From: Numida meleagris
Taxonomy: Eukaryota; Chordata; Aves; Galliformes; Numididae
Length of the DNA stretch: 64,000 nucleotides
Reading direction: 5' to 3'
Assembly: GCF_002078875.1 (NCBI RefSeq)
Contig: NC_034413.1
Location: 63,469,594 to 63,533,593, forward strand
Each line of letters opens with the position of its first letter. Position 1 is the stretch's first letter. A program made the position numbers and the translations under genes. This document shows, in pieces, positions 49,281 through 62,685 of the stretch. The notes below the pieces were generated by a model that had not been told where the DNA came from, ran no database searches, and saw only the letters and a list, made by a program, of their open reading frames with translations.

Positions 49281-52200
49281 AACTTAGTAAAAGTGTTGTC
49301 TTATTGTCTTGTGATACATTACAATGGTATTGTAGCAATTATTTCATATCAGAACAAAATCAAAGACATGATAATTTTGCTTCTACTTCTTCCAAAACCT
49401 GCAGTTGCAAGAGAGGAGGGTTTGGGAAACTGGAAGCTGATACTACATCGCTTTTAAATTAGCTTCATTCTGGAATTCAGCATTTTCCAAAGAAGAAGTT
49501 TTCAAGTTGGCCACTAGAAACACAGGTGTTTAAAATCACCCCTGATTTTCTCACTAATCTGGTTTTGTGCACTTTAATTAAATTTTAATCTTTCTTTGTA
49601 TTGGTGCTTTTATTGTGTTTACTTTACAACCCCAGAGTTCTTTCAACTTGCTGTAGCTTTGATTGTTTTTGTCTGAAAGTTGCAATGTTGATTTTAATTG
49701 TATTATGGATGGCAGTAGGCAGGGAATTAGGATTAGGTTTGTTGGCAAGAGTATTTTAAAGGAATTTCAAAATTATTGATATCTGAGAATGCTCCTCGTA
49801 TACATTTTAGAATGAAAAACATTGTGACAGATTGTTATCAAATATAGGACTTATTAAAAATAATAATACCCATGGGAAGCATCTTAGAAGAGGTGTAGAA
49901 ATGCTGTGAAATGCAATGATTTATCCTGTGTTCTCCTTTCTCAGTAATATACTTATTGCTGGTGATTAGGGCGAAAAAGGAGAGCAGCAACATGAGGGTT
50001 TCCCATGCATGGCTCTCTCAATGGGGCCTGTGCAGGAAATTTCACATTAGGGTGCATTGACAAATTAATGTATGACACCAGGGAAACAACTTGCCTCCAG
50101 GAGTCCATTACTACCGCTTCAGAAGATGGAAGAGTCGAACTCTTCTGAGTGAAGAGGTAACTGTAGAAAGGTTGGTGGCCAGCAGCTGCCCAAGAACGCA
50201 AACACTGTGGGAAAGGCTGAAAGATGTTAGATCAAAGCTACCAGCTGGATATTTTGGAAACAAAAATGTACATCTGTGGCATTAAATTATATTTTATTTT
50301 AAACATTTTGGTGTTGAATTAGTGTTCTTTGCTTTTTAAGGCTGTCAGTGGGTCCTCATTAGTGTACTGAATGAGGAGAACCGTGAATAAGGAAAAGTCA
50401 GAGCTGTGTTTGGTCACAGCAGAGGATGGCTCAGGGCCCCACTGATGGGTTGAGAAAGCTGTCATTTAGTCTCAGGAAAATTAAGTGCAAGGTTTAAAGC
50501 CTATTAGAGATGACCTTAAGGAGCTCAGAAAGGAGGAGATGTGTCATTAGCCTGGAGATGATGGCATGAGTATTCTGGCACACACCTCATTCACTTATGG
50601 TCCATTTAGAGATGTTCTCACCACCTGAAAAATCTGAAGCAGTTCAGACTGCTTAAACCAACCATTCCATCTGTCTGTGTGGCTGCGGTCTTTCATGATC
50701 CCTCCCCTAGAGGCAGTCTCTCCTGCCAAAACAGATGACAGATGGTGTGCTGCTGTGGCATGCAGGTGCACCCATCTGTCTCTAGGGAAGTGAACCTGGG
50801 AGCACAGACCATGTAGAGAAAATGCAGTGTTGTATCTGGATTAGCAAACAAAATTACTTTGCAAAACTAAAAAATACTTATGTTTTTACATATTCTGTAC
50901 TTACCATTTTAGAATAGCTTTGTATTTTGTAAAAGGCTTCCTTATTACTACAACCAAGTTTGATTTGTAAATATATGTTTTATACTCATGGATACATTAT
51001 GTGTGAATACAGATATCTCCAATTTCCCAGCAGGACTTATTCAGAGGAATCCTGGGGAACCAAAATATCTTTTAACACATCATTTTTTCTCACATATTTC
51101 AATGGACAATTATATGGCAAGAACCTGTAATTTACTTTCCTGGTATGCACATTTTCAGATTTTATATCTCTGGAGGAATATAATTTTAAAAATATCAGTG
51201 TTTATCCCTCATTGTTATTTTGTTTCATATATGTCTGATGTCTTGTTTAGAAAGTAAGAATCTGGATAATAAAGATACTTGATATATATACATTTCTAGA
51301 ACACTTTACATTCTCTTTTGGTTTTAAAAAAACTTTTTGATTTTATGCTGTGCCACAGCATTTTAATATTTGATGTTAATGTCTTAAATCCATTTTTGAT
51401 TTTGTAAAGAATACTTTTTAGTTCATTTTTTAACATCATAACCTATGCATATATCCTTCAAGAGCTCTTAATTCCTTGCTGTATTAGGATTGCTGAGGGA
51501 TGGTTGATTTTTAATTGATATTTAAAGATGCTCATTTGTTGATATTCTTTTTCAGTAGCAGCTCTGTTGCTAAGATTTAATAATATTTTATGTGAATTGC
51601 TCAAGGATATAAATAATGCTCTGCTACTTCCCACCCTCCTATACTTTTGAAAGATAAAAGACAATATTTGGATAGGTCTGAGCAAAGTTAATACTGAAGC
51701 ATAAAGACAAGGCGTTTACTAGTGACTTTAGGGGTTGGTTTGTGTAATGACAGGCCATTTGGAAAAAAAAGCCAAAGCTTTATATTATCTGTTCTTGCAT
51801 TCTCTGAGTTCAGCAAGATGTCTGTTCTATTAGCAAGATCTTGATCTTGGGTGCTCCCAACTGGGTATATGAGTGCTGATAGTTATAAACACAGTAATAC
51901 TTTAATATAAACAAAAAGGTATCAGATACATTTCTACCCTTAAGTGGTTGCTGAGATTTTCCACTGACATAGCCAAATATGTCATGCCCCAGAAAAGCTG
52001 TCAAAGAAGTATTTGGTATTGTGCCTGGAGCATGTTGTGGGTACAGCAACCAAGAATGGGTCTCTCTTCTAGTCCTGTTCTCCACTGGTAAAAGCTCCAG
52101 AAGTTTTACAGGAATCTTGCAAACACAGGCTTTGGGATGCATTTTTCTGTTTATTTGTTCACCTAAGAATTGATGAATGAGGTTCTCATCCAGAACTTGT

Positions 52201-53512
52201 AGACAGATGGAAAGATGTTTCAACTATAAAGAGCTTCTCATCTGATTTATATTTAGCAAATAATAGATGTATAGAAATGCAAAGAGTAAACAGTCTTAGA
52301 TGAATTAATACACCACTAAGGAGAATGCATTGAGAAAGCTGTGTTGAAGAGCTGAAATTGAAAGAGACAGATTTCTGAAAGCTGAAGAGTTTTTCAAAGA
52401 GAGGTAAGAAGAAAGACTTACAAAATTAGTTTCCTTTTCCCCGATGGCTAGAACAATGGGTTTGACCTAGGGTTCAGGCAATTAATGTTAATTATTTTCA
52501 ACATCTTTAATGAGATGTCTTATGGGAGGAGAATTAACAAGTGCCTAGCCTGCTACTGGGGGGCTCTGTAGGAATTGGGCAATTACTATAGAAGAGGCGC
52601 CAGTAGATGGTGCTCAAGAATATGTAGACTTTTTTGTGATTTTGTAGGACCAGCTAATCTATGCACTCAGTTGTGTGTGAACAGCTTTCTGTATAACCTG
52701 CAGAGAGCCTTGAAAAAGGGCCAGATCTCAAAGGAAGTCCTGTATATCCTGCACAACCTTTATATTCTAAATAATGTTTGGAACCCTCTGGGTCATGATC
52801 TCCACAAAAGAGGGGTCAGTGCAATTCTTTCTCTGTTTTGCCAAGTCTAAGATGAATCAGTGGCAAGTCATGATTGGTGTTGTCAAGAAATGCCAATAAT
52901 TTGACAGTGAAGGCACTGCTGATTGCCCATGAACCATATACTATATTTTTATCTGAAAATTGTTTTACTTGGCTTATTCATAGCATTGCTCTCCCAGTGA
53001 ATTGTCAGTGTCAGGAAAGGACTCTAGATATTGTAGGAGACATTGCCTGTGCAGAAGTGCATCTTCTCCTTCATTTCATTATGACTGAGGATGTGAGAAC
53101 AGCAGTCTGTCTATAAAAGTCTCCCTAATGTTTAAGAACACGTAGGAAAAAAATAGTTAAATCTTATTTTTAAGATATTTTCTTTATTCTACTACAGTTT
53201 GCATCAAGCAGACTATTTTTTTTTCCAGAATTTGGCGCTTTTTTGCATTATTTCCATTTATTATTTCCATGAATAGCATGGTATGCTGCACTTTGCAAGT
53301 ATGTCTTCTGGAATTCATTTCCTCCATTGCTTAAGCTTTACCCGCCTTGTGCTGGTGACATGCAGACATCTTTAGAACCTCTACTGATGTTGGTACTTTC
53401 TTTTTGTTGTCTAGTTTATGACTATTTAAACTAACTCTTCATCTTTTTTGTGAGTTCCTTTAGTGTAATGATGAGTGATAGCTTCCTTCTTGATCATTCT
53501 TAATTCTTTTTT

Positions 53513-53538
53513 AATACTGCCTATTTTAAGGCAGTATT
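53513..53538. repeat. Perfect 9-bp inverted repeat
   Basis: AATACTGCC (53513-53521) and GGCAGTATT (53530-53538) are exact reverse complements around the loop TATTTTAA. The stem is too short for a microRNA precursor unless imperfect pairing extends it, and the immediate flanks (T against T) do not pair. Confidence 0.8.
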
Positions 53539-56064
53539 TTGGCTGAATACCTGTGAATAATCATGTGAGAAATGTATTGCCATATAATATAGTTTCACTA
53601 TGGTATTATATCTATTTTATAATTTTTGTCTAGTAGAATAATTTGCATTTTTCATCTTTCGCTGAAGACTTGCAGTGAAAATTCATACTCAGTAAAACAT
53701 CTCTTTGCGCACACAACTAGAAGATAATTCTATGAATCAGTTTAATTTCAATGTCTTGTTAAAATTTGAGAAGATGGTACTTCTTATCTATGAAATATAA
53801 TCCATATTGGATGTTGTATACTTAATATACTGAGAGATATGGACCAGATCCCATTACTTCAAGATACATAGCATTTGTAATAATGAGTCTTTGACATTGA
53901 AGTTTAAGAGCAGCTGTGGACAGAGAATCCTGTCAGAGTAAAGGCTGATCCTACTGATAAAAAAGTGAGCTTAGATTCAAACTTTTATTTCCATAAATAC
54001 TGAGAAATCCAAGAGCACTAAACCAAACACTGAGAAGGGCAACACTTTGCAGAGGCTAAGCATGTAGGAGCATAAAGCTTTGAACTGTTGGACTGTCATT
54101 TAGATGTTAGTTTACAGATTGTTGTGTTCCCCTTTCCTACTGAAGAAATAAGTTTGTCTATATCCTCTTGCTGTTTGAGCACCCAACTGTGCCCAGTGTA
54201 TTTGACATTCATATAATCCTTGTGAAATTCACAGTCCATGAGGGGTAAGTAATTTACTGCAGGTCTTAAGTAGTTTAGGTGTTTGAGATTAGAATTTAAA
54301 TTCCTTCTCTTAAGTTCTAGCCCCACAAGCTGTTATATAAGTCAGTGCATCTGAATTATGATTTTTAAGTTGATGCTCCTTTCCATACTTCATTTTGCAA
54401 CTCTTATGATTTTATGTTTTTATTACTTTACTAGAAAGGTATGTCTCTCAGAACAGCTCAGCATTACATCATCATATTTGCTTGAAGCACTCGCCCCTTT
54501 AAAACAGAATAGAAGACCTTTTAAGATATCCAGAAAATACAAAGTTTTTTTTTTTTACTTGCATTTTCATTATACTGATCAAGTATATACCATCAGGTCC
54601 AGAAACCTCTTGAAGTTCATATTTTACCATTGACAAGTGTTATACTGAATTCTCTTCACTCTCCCATCAATTTTTAGAGTTTTGGTTCAGATGAATGTTT
54701 AATTGTTGGAAATATATCAGGTTCAGGGTTTTTCTTCCCCTTGTATAAATTCCATTATAACCTGTAATGTGAAGGTTAGATCAGGATATGAATTATTCAA
54801 GCTAACCCTCTCATCCCACGGAAACTGGAAGCAGGAAAAAAGGGGGAAAAAAAGAGAGAGAAAAATATAACAAAGATGAAAAAGAAGACCTGAGAAAAAT
54901 TCTCTTTATTTCAAAGAGAACCTTAAATTTCAGATGAAAGTTTTATCTGACTTCTTTTGATTATAGCATCACGGCCTGTTGTTCAAAATGCATATTTTGA
55001 CTCAGAATTTGCACTTGAAAAATAACCACTGGGAACCAGGTCGGATAGCAGATAGCTTGTGAGAATGGGTAGGCTTCAGAGAGTCATTCTAAGATAAGAA
55101 TAAGATAATGACCAGTACTTGTTAAAGCAATAGCAGAGCACAGGCTTTGGAGACAAAGGCAGTGGCTGTTCACATCCAGCTGGAAAACATCTTCTTCCTT
55201 TGGGGTAGAAGGAAGGGTGATGACAGATCATAAAGGTAAAGCTCCTTCCCTACTCACAAACCAGTTACTACCTGAAGTCATCAACTATTGAAAGTTTGAT
55301 TCAACTGCATGGAAATAACCAGGGACCAATTCTTCTTTTTTTTCTGTTCTGAAGTAGAAAAATTACCTGATTCTAGCTGTCAGAACAAACCTATAGTTGA
55401 AACCAATAGTAGCCTTTCTAAAAAGAGCTGGTAAGCAGTACAGTGACAAATTGCAGCTGTGATATGTACCTTGCTTCAGGTCGTTCTGGAATGAAAGCCA
55501 CTAAAAATAGAAACAGCTACAGGATAAACGTTGGCCAAATGAGCATGCCCTGGTTTTATCATTATAAAATTGCTTTTTTACCACTGGCAGAATTTGATTC
55601 CTTATCTGGGCCAGAGAGATGAAAGCAAACAAACAAAATCCTTTATAATTTCTGCATGTTTTTCGTATTTCTGAATGTAAGCCAAGGAACAGCTAGAAAC
55701 TGAATAGGCTATATTTCTTCTAAAAATCTAATGCAGTAACTAAATTATATATCCAGAAAGAAAAAAAGCTAACATTTATAAATAGAAAGCCAACCTCCTT
55801 TTCATACTAAGTCCCAAATACTAGCTAACACCAGCAGATATGAGACACGTCAAAAATCTTTAACAATTTGAAAAAAATAAAAATCTAGACAATACATGCA
55901 GGGGAAAACATTTGTCACTTTACTCTGCTAAGTTGATTTTGTTTAGTTATCCTCACCTAAACAAAGATGACAGAAACAAAAATAAATGCTTAAGTATTGC
56001 AAAATATACAGCTGAGTTTTTCAAATACATCGTTTTGCGTGTATATAGCCACTTCACAAACAGT

Positions 56065-56093
56065 AAACTTTACAGCCACAAACTTTACAGCCA
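56065..56093. repeat. Short tandem direct repeat, 14-base unit twice
   Basis: AAACTTTACAGCCA occurs at 56065-56078 and again at 56080-56093, separated by one base. Related ACAGCCACTT and CACTTCACAAAC pieces flank it on both sides. This looks like a small local duplication and not a known satellite. Confidence 0.85.
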
Positions 56094-56530
56094 GTACAGC
56101 CACTTTGCAAACACTGCTGTTAATTCTTATGCAGATGAAGACATTTTAACAAAATGTGTTTCAGCAATTTATGGTTCTTGTGGTTAACAAAGTATTTTGT
56201 TAGCAGAAAAAATTCCTTCATGCTAGACTTCACCTATTGATTTTATTTTGGTAACATTGTGGCAGATTGCTAAAGGTTCAGGAGTGCTGATGGCAGCAAA
56301 AAGAAAGACAGCCTCTCTTAAGAAAATTTAATTATCTTGACACTAAAACTGCATCTTTTTTTAAAAATTAGCCTACATTTAAAAAAAGAAATAATTACTA
56401 CAGCTGAAATGCCTGTCATGTGTTATTTGAAAATATGAAATGAAACTGCAGGAGAGAGTGATTGATTGTACCTAAAGCAAAGAGCCGTGATACAATGATA
56501 AAAGTGCTTTGACAGAAAAATAGGTGAATG

Positions 56531-56546
56531 AAAAAAAAAAAAAAAA
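56531..56546. repeat. Poly-A tract, 16 bases
   Basis: An uninterrupted run of 16 A. No retrogene body was recognised upstream. Confidence 0.9.
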
Positions 56547-58254
56547 CAAATCATAAGTTGGAACTCCGGAAAGGAACATTCTCACCAATTTAGAAATACA
56601 CATGAAGCTCACATGAAACCTGAAGATGTACAGTGCTCTGTCCTTTGCATGATGAAATCAAAGATCAGTAGAAAAAATGTCAGTAAAAAGATCCTGGGCC
56701 AGTAGCATGTTTGACTGCTTTTCAACTCTTCATCTTTCAAGAATGGGGAGGTACAAGAGCCTTCATTAAGCAGCCTCATTTCCTCTTGGCCAAGGGAAGC
56801 TCCTTTCATCTTTTCCTCAGGGGATTTCGGATTGAGTTGTCATGGAGTACGTTCCCTGTTCTTTACTTCAGCGTTGCTGATGTGTATAAAAGTTTAGTCT
56901 GATGTTTACAATATATTACATACAGACAATATAGTATACTGTGGTATAAATGTGTATATGTATCTTGTCAATTAATATATCACAAACTTACTATTCTATA
57001 TATATAAATACACTCTGTATGCAGAAAGCTGTATTGATAATATAACATACGTAGCCAGTTTGATATTCTCCCTTCCCTCTGGGTAGCATAAATGTCCAAG
57101 ACTGTAGCCATGGTCCCTGCTTCTGCAGGAGCAGCAAACCTGTGAGCTGATGTGGTGCCCTTACACAATATCTACGTGTTGCCAAGGTAAGAATCAGAAG
57201 TTTCCCCTGGGTTTGGGTGTGTTTTGACATGCAGACAGAACTACAGATGCTCTTCACACACAATTTATACCTCTACATAAGGCAAGCCTTGATTCAAAGA
57301 TTTTAGAGGTAGGGATTATGGGTGTTGTAGCAAGTTACACAATTTGGACATTTGGGATGAAAAGGTAATAGACTAACCCAGAGACATCTTAAAATAACAG
57401 CCTTTTAATTAGACTACTGTTAGCAACTACCTGTTTTTTCTAACACCATGATAATATAAAATCTGATTAGTGCGAGGACTGTGTTAACACCTCAATCTTG
57501 CCAAAGTGGGATCCTATTTAATCTTCTGTCTGGGGGGTGTTTAATCCTTTTGCTTCATTTCCAGTTGATGTGTGACTTTGAAAAGCTTCAAAAAATCAAA
57601 GGATATGGTAGAAATAAATCTGATTAGTTTACTCATCAATAAAGAAGAGTAAAAAAGAAAATAGTAGGAGCTCTAGTTCTCTTTTTTATTCATTAATAAA
57701 TGAATACCAGAACTCTTGCTAAATTAAATCTGCTGTATAGATCTAGGTGACTGCAAGGATGGCAATTACTGCCTATGATTAGTGGCCAAAGGAAAGACCT
57801 AGAAGTCCTATGGATAAAAGAAAAGTGCTGTATTTATGTTATGGACATGTAGGACATGCAGAAGCTGGACAGCCTCTGAACTGTGATGGTGAAAATCTTT
57901 TCCATATCAGCTTTAAGCTTGTTGACATGCTCTTTTTCTCAGATAGCAATGAAAACAGGAATTCTTTGTGCATATTGAGTGCAAGTCTCCTTTCAACAGT
58001 AAGAGTTTTCCTTCTACATAATAGCTGAAATATGAGATGTCCAGGCTACTTCTAGTTGTACCTTACAGCTACAGCATATTCCAAGGCTCTGCTGAGTAAC
58101 CTCCATGGTCCATGCAGTACTTGGACTGGAGCACCTCTGTCAAGGAGTTGCATAGGGACTGGGGAAAGGGCAAAGCACATCAGCTTCACCTCAGTAGTAG
58201 GTACTCCTGGGCTGGAGGATGAAGGCTGAGTCTGGTTGAGTCTACCATGTCATT
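56547..58254. other. Non-coding DNA
   Basis: No gene or repeat recognised. Two overlapping minus-strand frames (62 and 90 codons, about 56980-57263) have no motif. A short TA-rich run lies near 56996-57010. Confidence 0.6.
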
Positions 58255-58400
58255 CAGTGTCACATCTACCCTTTCCCTGAAGGTGTTCAAGAAACAAGTA
58301 AATGTGTCAGAGAGTGACATGGTTTAGTGGGCACAGTGGTGATGAGCTGATGATTGGACTAGGTGATCTTAGTGGTCTCTGACCTTAATGATTCTGTGTT
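58255..58400 (+). mobile_element. CR1 LINE fragment, 3' tail
   Basis: CR1 3' end in sense orientation. CCCTGAAGGTGTTCAAG matches the end of the ORF2 region, followed by GACATGGTTTAGTGGGCAC, GATGAGCTGATGATTGGACT and AGGTGATCTTAGTGGTCT, ending in a single ATTCTGTG unit. The block order matches the copy at 11550-11822. The 5' limit is uncertain by 15-30 bases. Confidence 0.92.
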
Positions 58401-58881
58401 TGTAAGCTGTTTACTTCTTGCCTGCAAGTGTTAAAGCCCACTTTTGGAAGCCTTCGTCAGACTGAAGAAGTCCTTCTTTGATCAAAATCTTGTCCTAGGA
58501 GCATGAAGAAGTGAGGACTTTCCCTTGGGGCTAGCTAGGACGAGGCTATGAACATTTGATTGGGGTTGCATAAAAGTGAAAAGACTAAAAACTTCTGTTT
58601 CAGGTTTCTCCTCAAACTATATGAACCTGAAATTAAGAAAGCTGCCTGCGTTGAGCCATCCTAGTGACACTGAAAAGGCCCTCTCTGTTTTGTGTTTGCA
58701 GGAATACATTAACTGTAAATAAAAATGATTTCAGAATTTTTTTCCTCTGCGTATCTCAGTAACAAGTTACAGTTGCTGAACTGTCTGACATTTGTGGTCA
58801 GGCATTTTTATAGACCAAAAGAAGGTAAAGGAAAATAGAGATAACATATCTTGTTTGAGAGCATTGCCACAGTACTTTCCT
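58401..58881. other. Non-coding spacer between two CR1 tails
   Basis: About 480 bases with no gene or recognisable repeat. They separate two CR1 3' tails of the same orientation. Confidence 0.6.
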
Positions 58882-59007
58882 GAAAGAGTGGTCAGCCTTG
58901 GAAGGGACTGTCCAGAGATGTGGTTGGGGAAATATAGGTACTAGGTGGACGGTTGGACTAGATGATCTTGGAAGTCTTTTCCAAACTTGTTGATTCTATG
59001 TTTCTAT
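58882..59007 (+). mobile_element. CR1 LINE fragment, 3' end with internal loss
   Basis: GAAAGAGTGGTCAGCCTTGG matches the end of the CR1 ORF2 region. After GACTGTCCAGAGATGTGGTT the sequence passes quickly to GGTGGACGGTTGGACTAGAT, GATCTTGGAAGTCTTTTCCA and two ATTCTATG-like units. The spacing is shorter than in the other copies, so part of the tail seems to have been deleted. Confidence 0.9.
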
Positions 59008-62000
59008 GCATACAGTAAAAAGCACAATGGAAATTAAATTTTAGATATAAAATATCTGGATTCAGATGAAGGCTGTGTGTTATGTTTTTGTTGAAGTTCA
59101 TCTTCATGTACAGTTAGATTATGAAAGTAGAATTTTCTGGGATGTAATATTACAATTAAAATTGATTTATGGACAGAGAACCTTCAGAGTGATATCCCTG
59201 TGCAATTTTAGAGTCAAAGGTCTTGCCACCAACAAACAGCAGAATGCTACTAGCATATTAATGACAGAAGTGTCTTAAGTTTGAATGCATCACATGGATG
59301 TCCTCACTCCCCTACAAAAGACCTGCAGAATCACTGACATGGAGTAGAAAACAAAATACCCTTAGTGTAATTTCAGAAAATACATCTAGCAGTGGTTTCT
59401 ACCTCATTCTTTTAAGATATTGAAAAGATGGAAATACCCTAAGGTATTTGATGTCCCTGAATAATGATCATATGATATTTAGAATAAGACATATCAATTT
59501 ATATTATGTACTTTGGCTACTTAGTTGCTTAACATCTCTTTGGTAATGGTTTCGATGTTGTTTGCTTATTTTTCCACAGATCTGCATTGGGTCCACATAA
59601 GGTTCCTGTTCATGTATACATAATATGCATTTTACTGTAATTCCCTGACAAGTTATTGGTAGGTGACAGAAAAGTGTACCATCTTTGTCACTGCATCTAT
59701 CAGTAGATGTACTTAACATTTTCCAGCACCAGGTTTTGGAGGAAATGTTCTCTGCTGTGTGAAGGAAAGGAGAGGTGAGAAATACAGTAATATTAGTGCC
59801 TGCCTCAAGTAATCCTGATGACGAAAGGGGGTAATTAACAAAATTAACTGTGTGTTTTATGCATTTTTAAGTAAACACATAGAATATTAGTTACAGAGGA
59901 AATAGTTCTTGCATTTGTAATGTGGGAAAAGGACTGTGCAGCTTTCACCAGAGCTTGGGGGAAAGAAGAGAGAAATTGTTTTTGAACATCGGTTCGGCCT
60001 TAATATTTCTAGAAATTATATTCAAAAAGTTCAGTTATTAGATTTGGGATCAGCTTCAAGTTCCCTATTTTGGTTTTGTTTCACCCCTTTGGATTCTGTT
60101 TCTCATAAAATATTGAATAGAAGCCTAAACATCTATCTCTGTGCTCAAGTGATTTTTTTTTTCCAAGACCTTAACAGGATATAGATTCTGAGGTGTAAAT
60201 AACTGTTCCAAAGGATTGGACCTTGAGGACTGTATTAGTTCTCCATTTTCCTTTGCTTCTATTTTTTCTTTTGGTTGCTATTGTAAGGAAACAGATTTGT
60301 CTCTAATACATGATTTAAATTACTGAAGTTGATTTACTCATTCTGTTTCAGTCCACCTGGCTTAGAATAGAATAAAAAAAACACCGTCCCCAGAATCTAA
60401 CTGAAAAGGGTGGAAGGAAGTTATATCTCCTTCCATTATCTCCTATTATATTGCTAGGATGTAGGAGAAAAACATCTGAAGGTACCAGTGAGAGCAGAAC
60501 ATCAGGAGATCATGGACATTTTCCTGGTATGAAATATTGCCTATAGGTGTTAGCTGTGGTTTGTGTTTTAGAAAGCTACTGATAGAAGCATCATATGAAG
60601 TGGTTGCTGGTGACTGATGAATTAGTATTTTAGTTTTTTCCTCCCTTCTTTATGGCACTTGGTGACAACTAGATGGCCACACAGGAAAACTGTTGGCTTC
60701 CCACATTTTAGTCACCTTTTTCCCTCTCTAAGTGCAGACATCACACAACAGCCTCAAGTGTCTGTATTGATTTACTGTCCTCACCCATGAAATTTAAGTT
60801 TCTCATTATCTCTGACTGCCATATTTTGAGGCATGGTACGCATTCTGCTTCATGTGCAATGTATTTTAGGGAGAAATGGGACATCTTTTCGGAGGTCAGC
60901 AGGAACATACCCATCTCCTTGGAAGCTGTATCTGGTTCCACAGTCAGTGGTTCATTTGTTCCCACTGCCTTACTGAGAGTCTAATAGCACTGACTGATTT
61001 TCCAAAGGTTTAATATAGAAACATCCTCTATTCTTTGTGGTATGATGAATTCATATAATTGATTTGGTATAGTCAATATGTGTGTGAACAGTTAGGAGAA
61101 TAACACCAGGAACGTGTGTGAAATGGTCGTTTTTCATGGCAATACTCTGTTGCTTTGGTGACAGTCTATTGAATTCTGGACAAGCTGCTGAATTCTACAG
61201 TTCAGTATAGATAAAAGGGAAAAGGAAAAATAGAATTTTGTACGATGGCAGAGTACTTTTTTTTTCTGCTACTAATCCTTAAACCAAGTGGTTGAGATTT
61301 AGATTTAAGTCTTTTTGATGATGGTTTGTTAGGGTTGGACAGGGAGAGAAATGAAACTCCAAGCTGCTGCTGAAGCTCTCCAGAGACCTGAGCTACCCAA
61401 ACCCTGCTTATGGAGCAGAATGGGACCAGAATAAGCTCTTTTCTGTTAAAGGGGAACTATCAGTGCATAGTTAACTGACCCAGCCCAAGGACAACGGGGA
61501 GACTGTGGGCATCTTGTTCACACTAGTCTTGTTTTCCTTTGATAGAAGGCTACACTCACCAACAGAAAATTAGAAGGGAGATAGCATTTAATCTCTGTGT
61601 TTAAAGAACTGAGTTAATTATACTGGTTGAGATTTCCATGCAATCTTTGCCCTCTAATGGTAAAGACACTTGTGTGATATCTGTGCTTCTTAAAGCATGA
61701 GTCATCCTCTTTCCGTCTGCACCTCTCATGGTGTGAAGAATAGAAGTCCCACATCAGATCTCAGGTCTCACGATAATGAGCAGCTGTATTTGCACCACTG
61801 TGTTATGTGAAAATAGGACTATTCAGCAAGTGAAAGGCAGCTTCCTAAGACTGTGTGTGAAGTCATTGCACAGAGCAGGAACAGACTGCTGGCTGAGAAA
61901 AGGCCTAATGATAACTGCTGCAGCTGAGAAGTCTTGGCTATTCAAATAGGAGAACTGCTATTTTCTCCTGATTATTCTCATCACCTCTCTTTTTCAGAGG

Positions 62001-62490
62001 GTTTGCTGCAAAAAGACCGTGGTGACAGTGCAAGGCTACAGGTTCAGATCCTCTTCTTCCTTTTCAGACACCAGAGCTTTGCAAAAATCACAGGTTCAGG
62101 GGTTTCGAGATCTGAGATTTTTTGCATTTTTATGTATCTATACACATATATATACACACACACTTCAGAGTGAATACAGAACTGCAGCTGAAAACGATTA
62201 GAGATAAGATGTGAAATCGGTCAGGGTCAGGGACAGGATCATGGCAATAAATGGAGTCCTGGAGCATTCTTCATTGTCCTTCCCAGCTGGTACTGCTTTG
62301 CTTCAGACAGCATCACCTACTCCACACTCAACGTACTGGGAGGCAAAGCCTGAAAAGCATGAGATAGAGGAGGGGAACCAGTTTGAGCTGAGAATTGAGT
62401 AAACATAGGAAAAATTTGTCTGTCCTGTCTCCTGTAACTCCATGAAAATGTTCAAAATAATGCAGGCTCATCTGTGCAAAGGATGAAGAT
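59008..62490. other. Non-coding DNA, no gene recognised
   Basis: About 3.5 kb. Frames are 82 codons or fewer. The interval at about 61325-61510 is GC-richer than its surroundings but shows no repeat or exon that I can identify. An alternating TA/CA stretch occurs at 62139-62163. Confidence 0.6.
62139..62163. repeat. Short TA/CA microsatellite
   Basis: Twenty-five bases of strictly alternating pyrimidine and purine made of TA and CA units, ending in five CA-type steps. It is probably length-polymorphic. Confidence 0.85.
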
Positions 62491-62685
62491 CTTAGAATCA
62501 TTAAGGTTGGAAAAGACCTCTAAGATTACCCTGTTCAACCATCAACCTGTCACCACCATGCCCATTAGCCACGTCCCTCAGTTCTGCATCTTCAGTGACA
62601 GTGACTCCACCACCTCCCTGGGCAGCCTGTGCCAGTGCCTGACCACTCTTTCTGAACAGAAATATTTCCTAACACCCAACCTGAT
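62491..62685 (-). mobile_element. CR1 LINE fragment, 3' end
   Basis: CR1 3' end in antisense. TTAGAATCATTAAGGTTGGA and AAAGACCTCTAAGAT start it. It then runs through CACCATGCCCATTAGCCACG, TCCCTGGGCAGCCTGTGCCA, a TTTCTGAACAGAAATATTTCC block, and ends near ACACCCAACCTGATG. The CACCATGCCCA block is the reverse complement of the TGGGCATGGTG block in the + copies, so it is from the same or a close subfamily. Open frames here are only antisense shadows. Confidence 0.94.

Larger units (their letters stand above)
49281..56530. other. Non-coding DNA, no gene recognised
   Basis: About 7.2 kb. The longest frame is on the minus strand at 51810-52223 (137 codons from a TTG, about 110 from the first ATG at 52142), with no recognisable domain. 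A perfect 9-bp inverted repeat (AATACTGCC/GGCAGTATT) with an eight-base loop lies at 53513-53538. T12 lies at 54545-54556, and a purine-only stretch at about 54830-54866. Short direct repeats lie at 56065-56093. Confidence 0.6.

Noticed and set aside
49058..49462. 134-codon + frame as a gene
   Set aside because: More than half of it is the antisense of a CR1 3' end, and the rest is unremarkable non-coding sequence.
51810..52223. 137-codon minus-strand frame as a gene
   Set aside because: It starts with TTG, about 110 residues remain from the first ATG, and there is no recognisable family or splice context.
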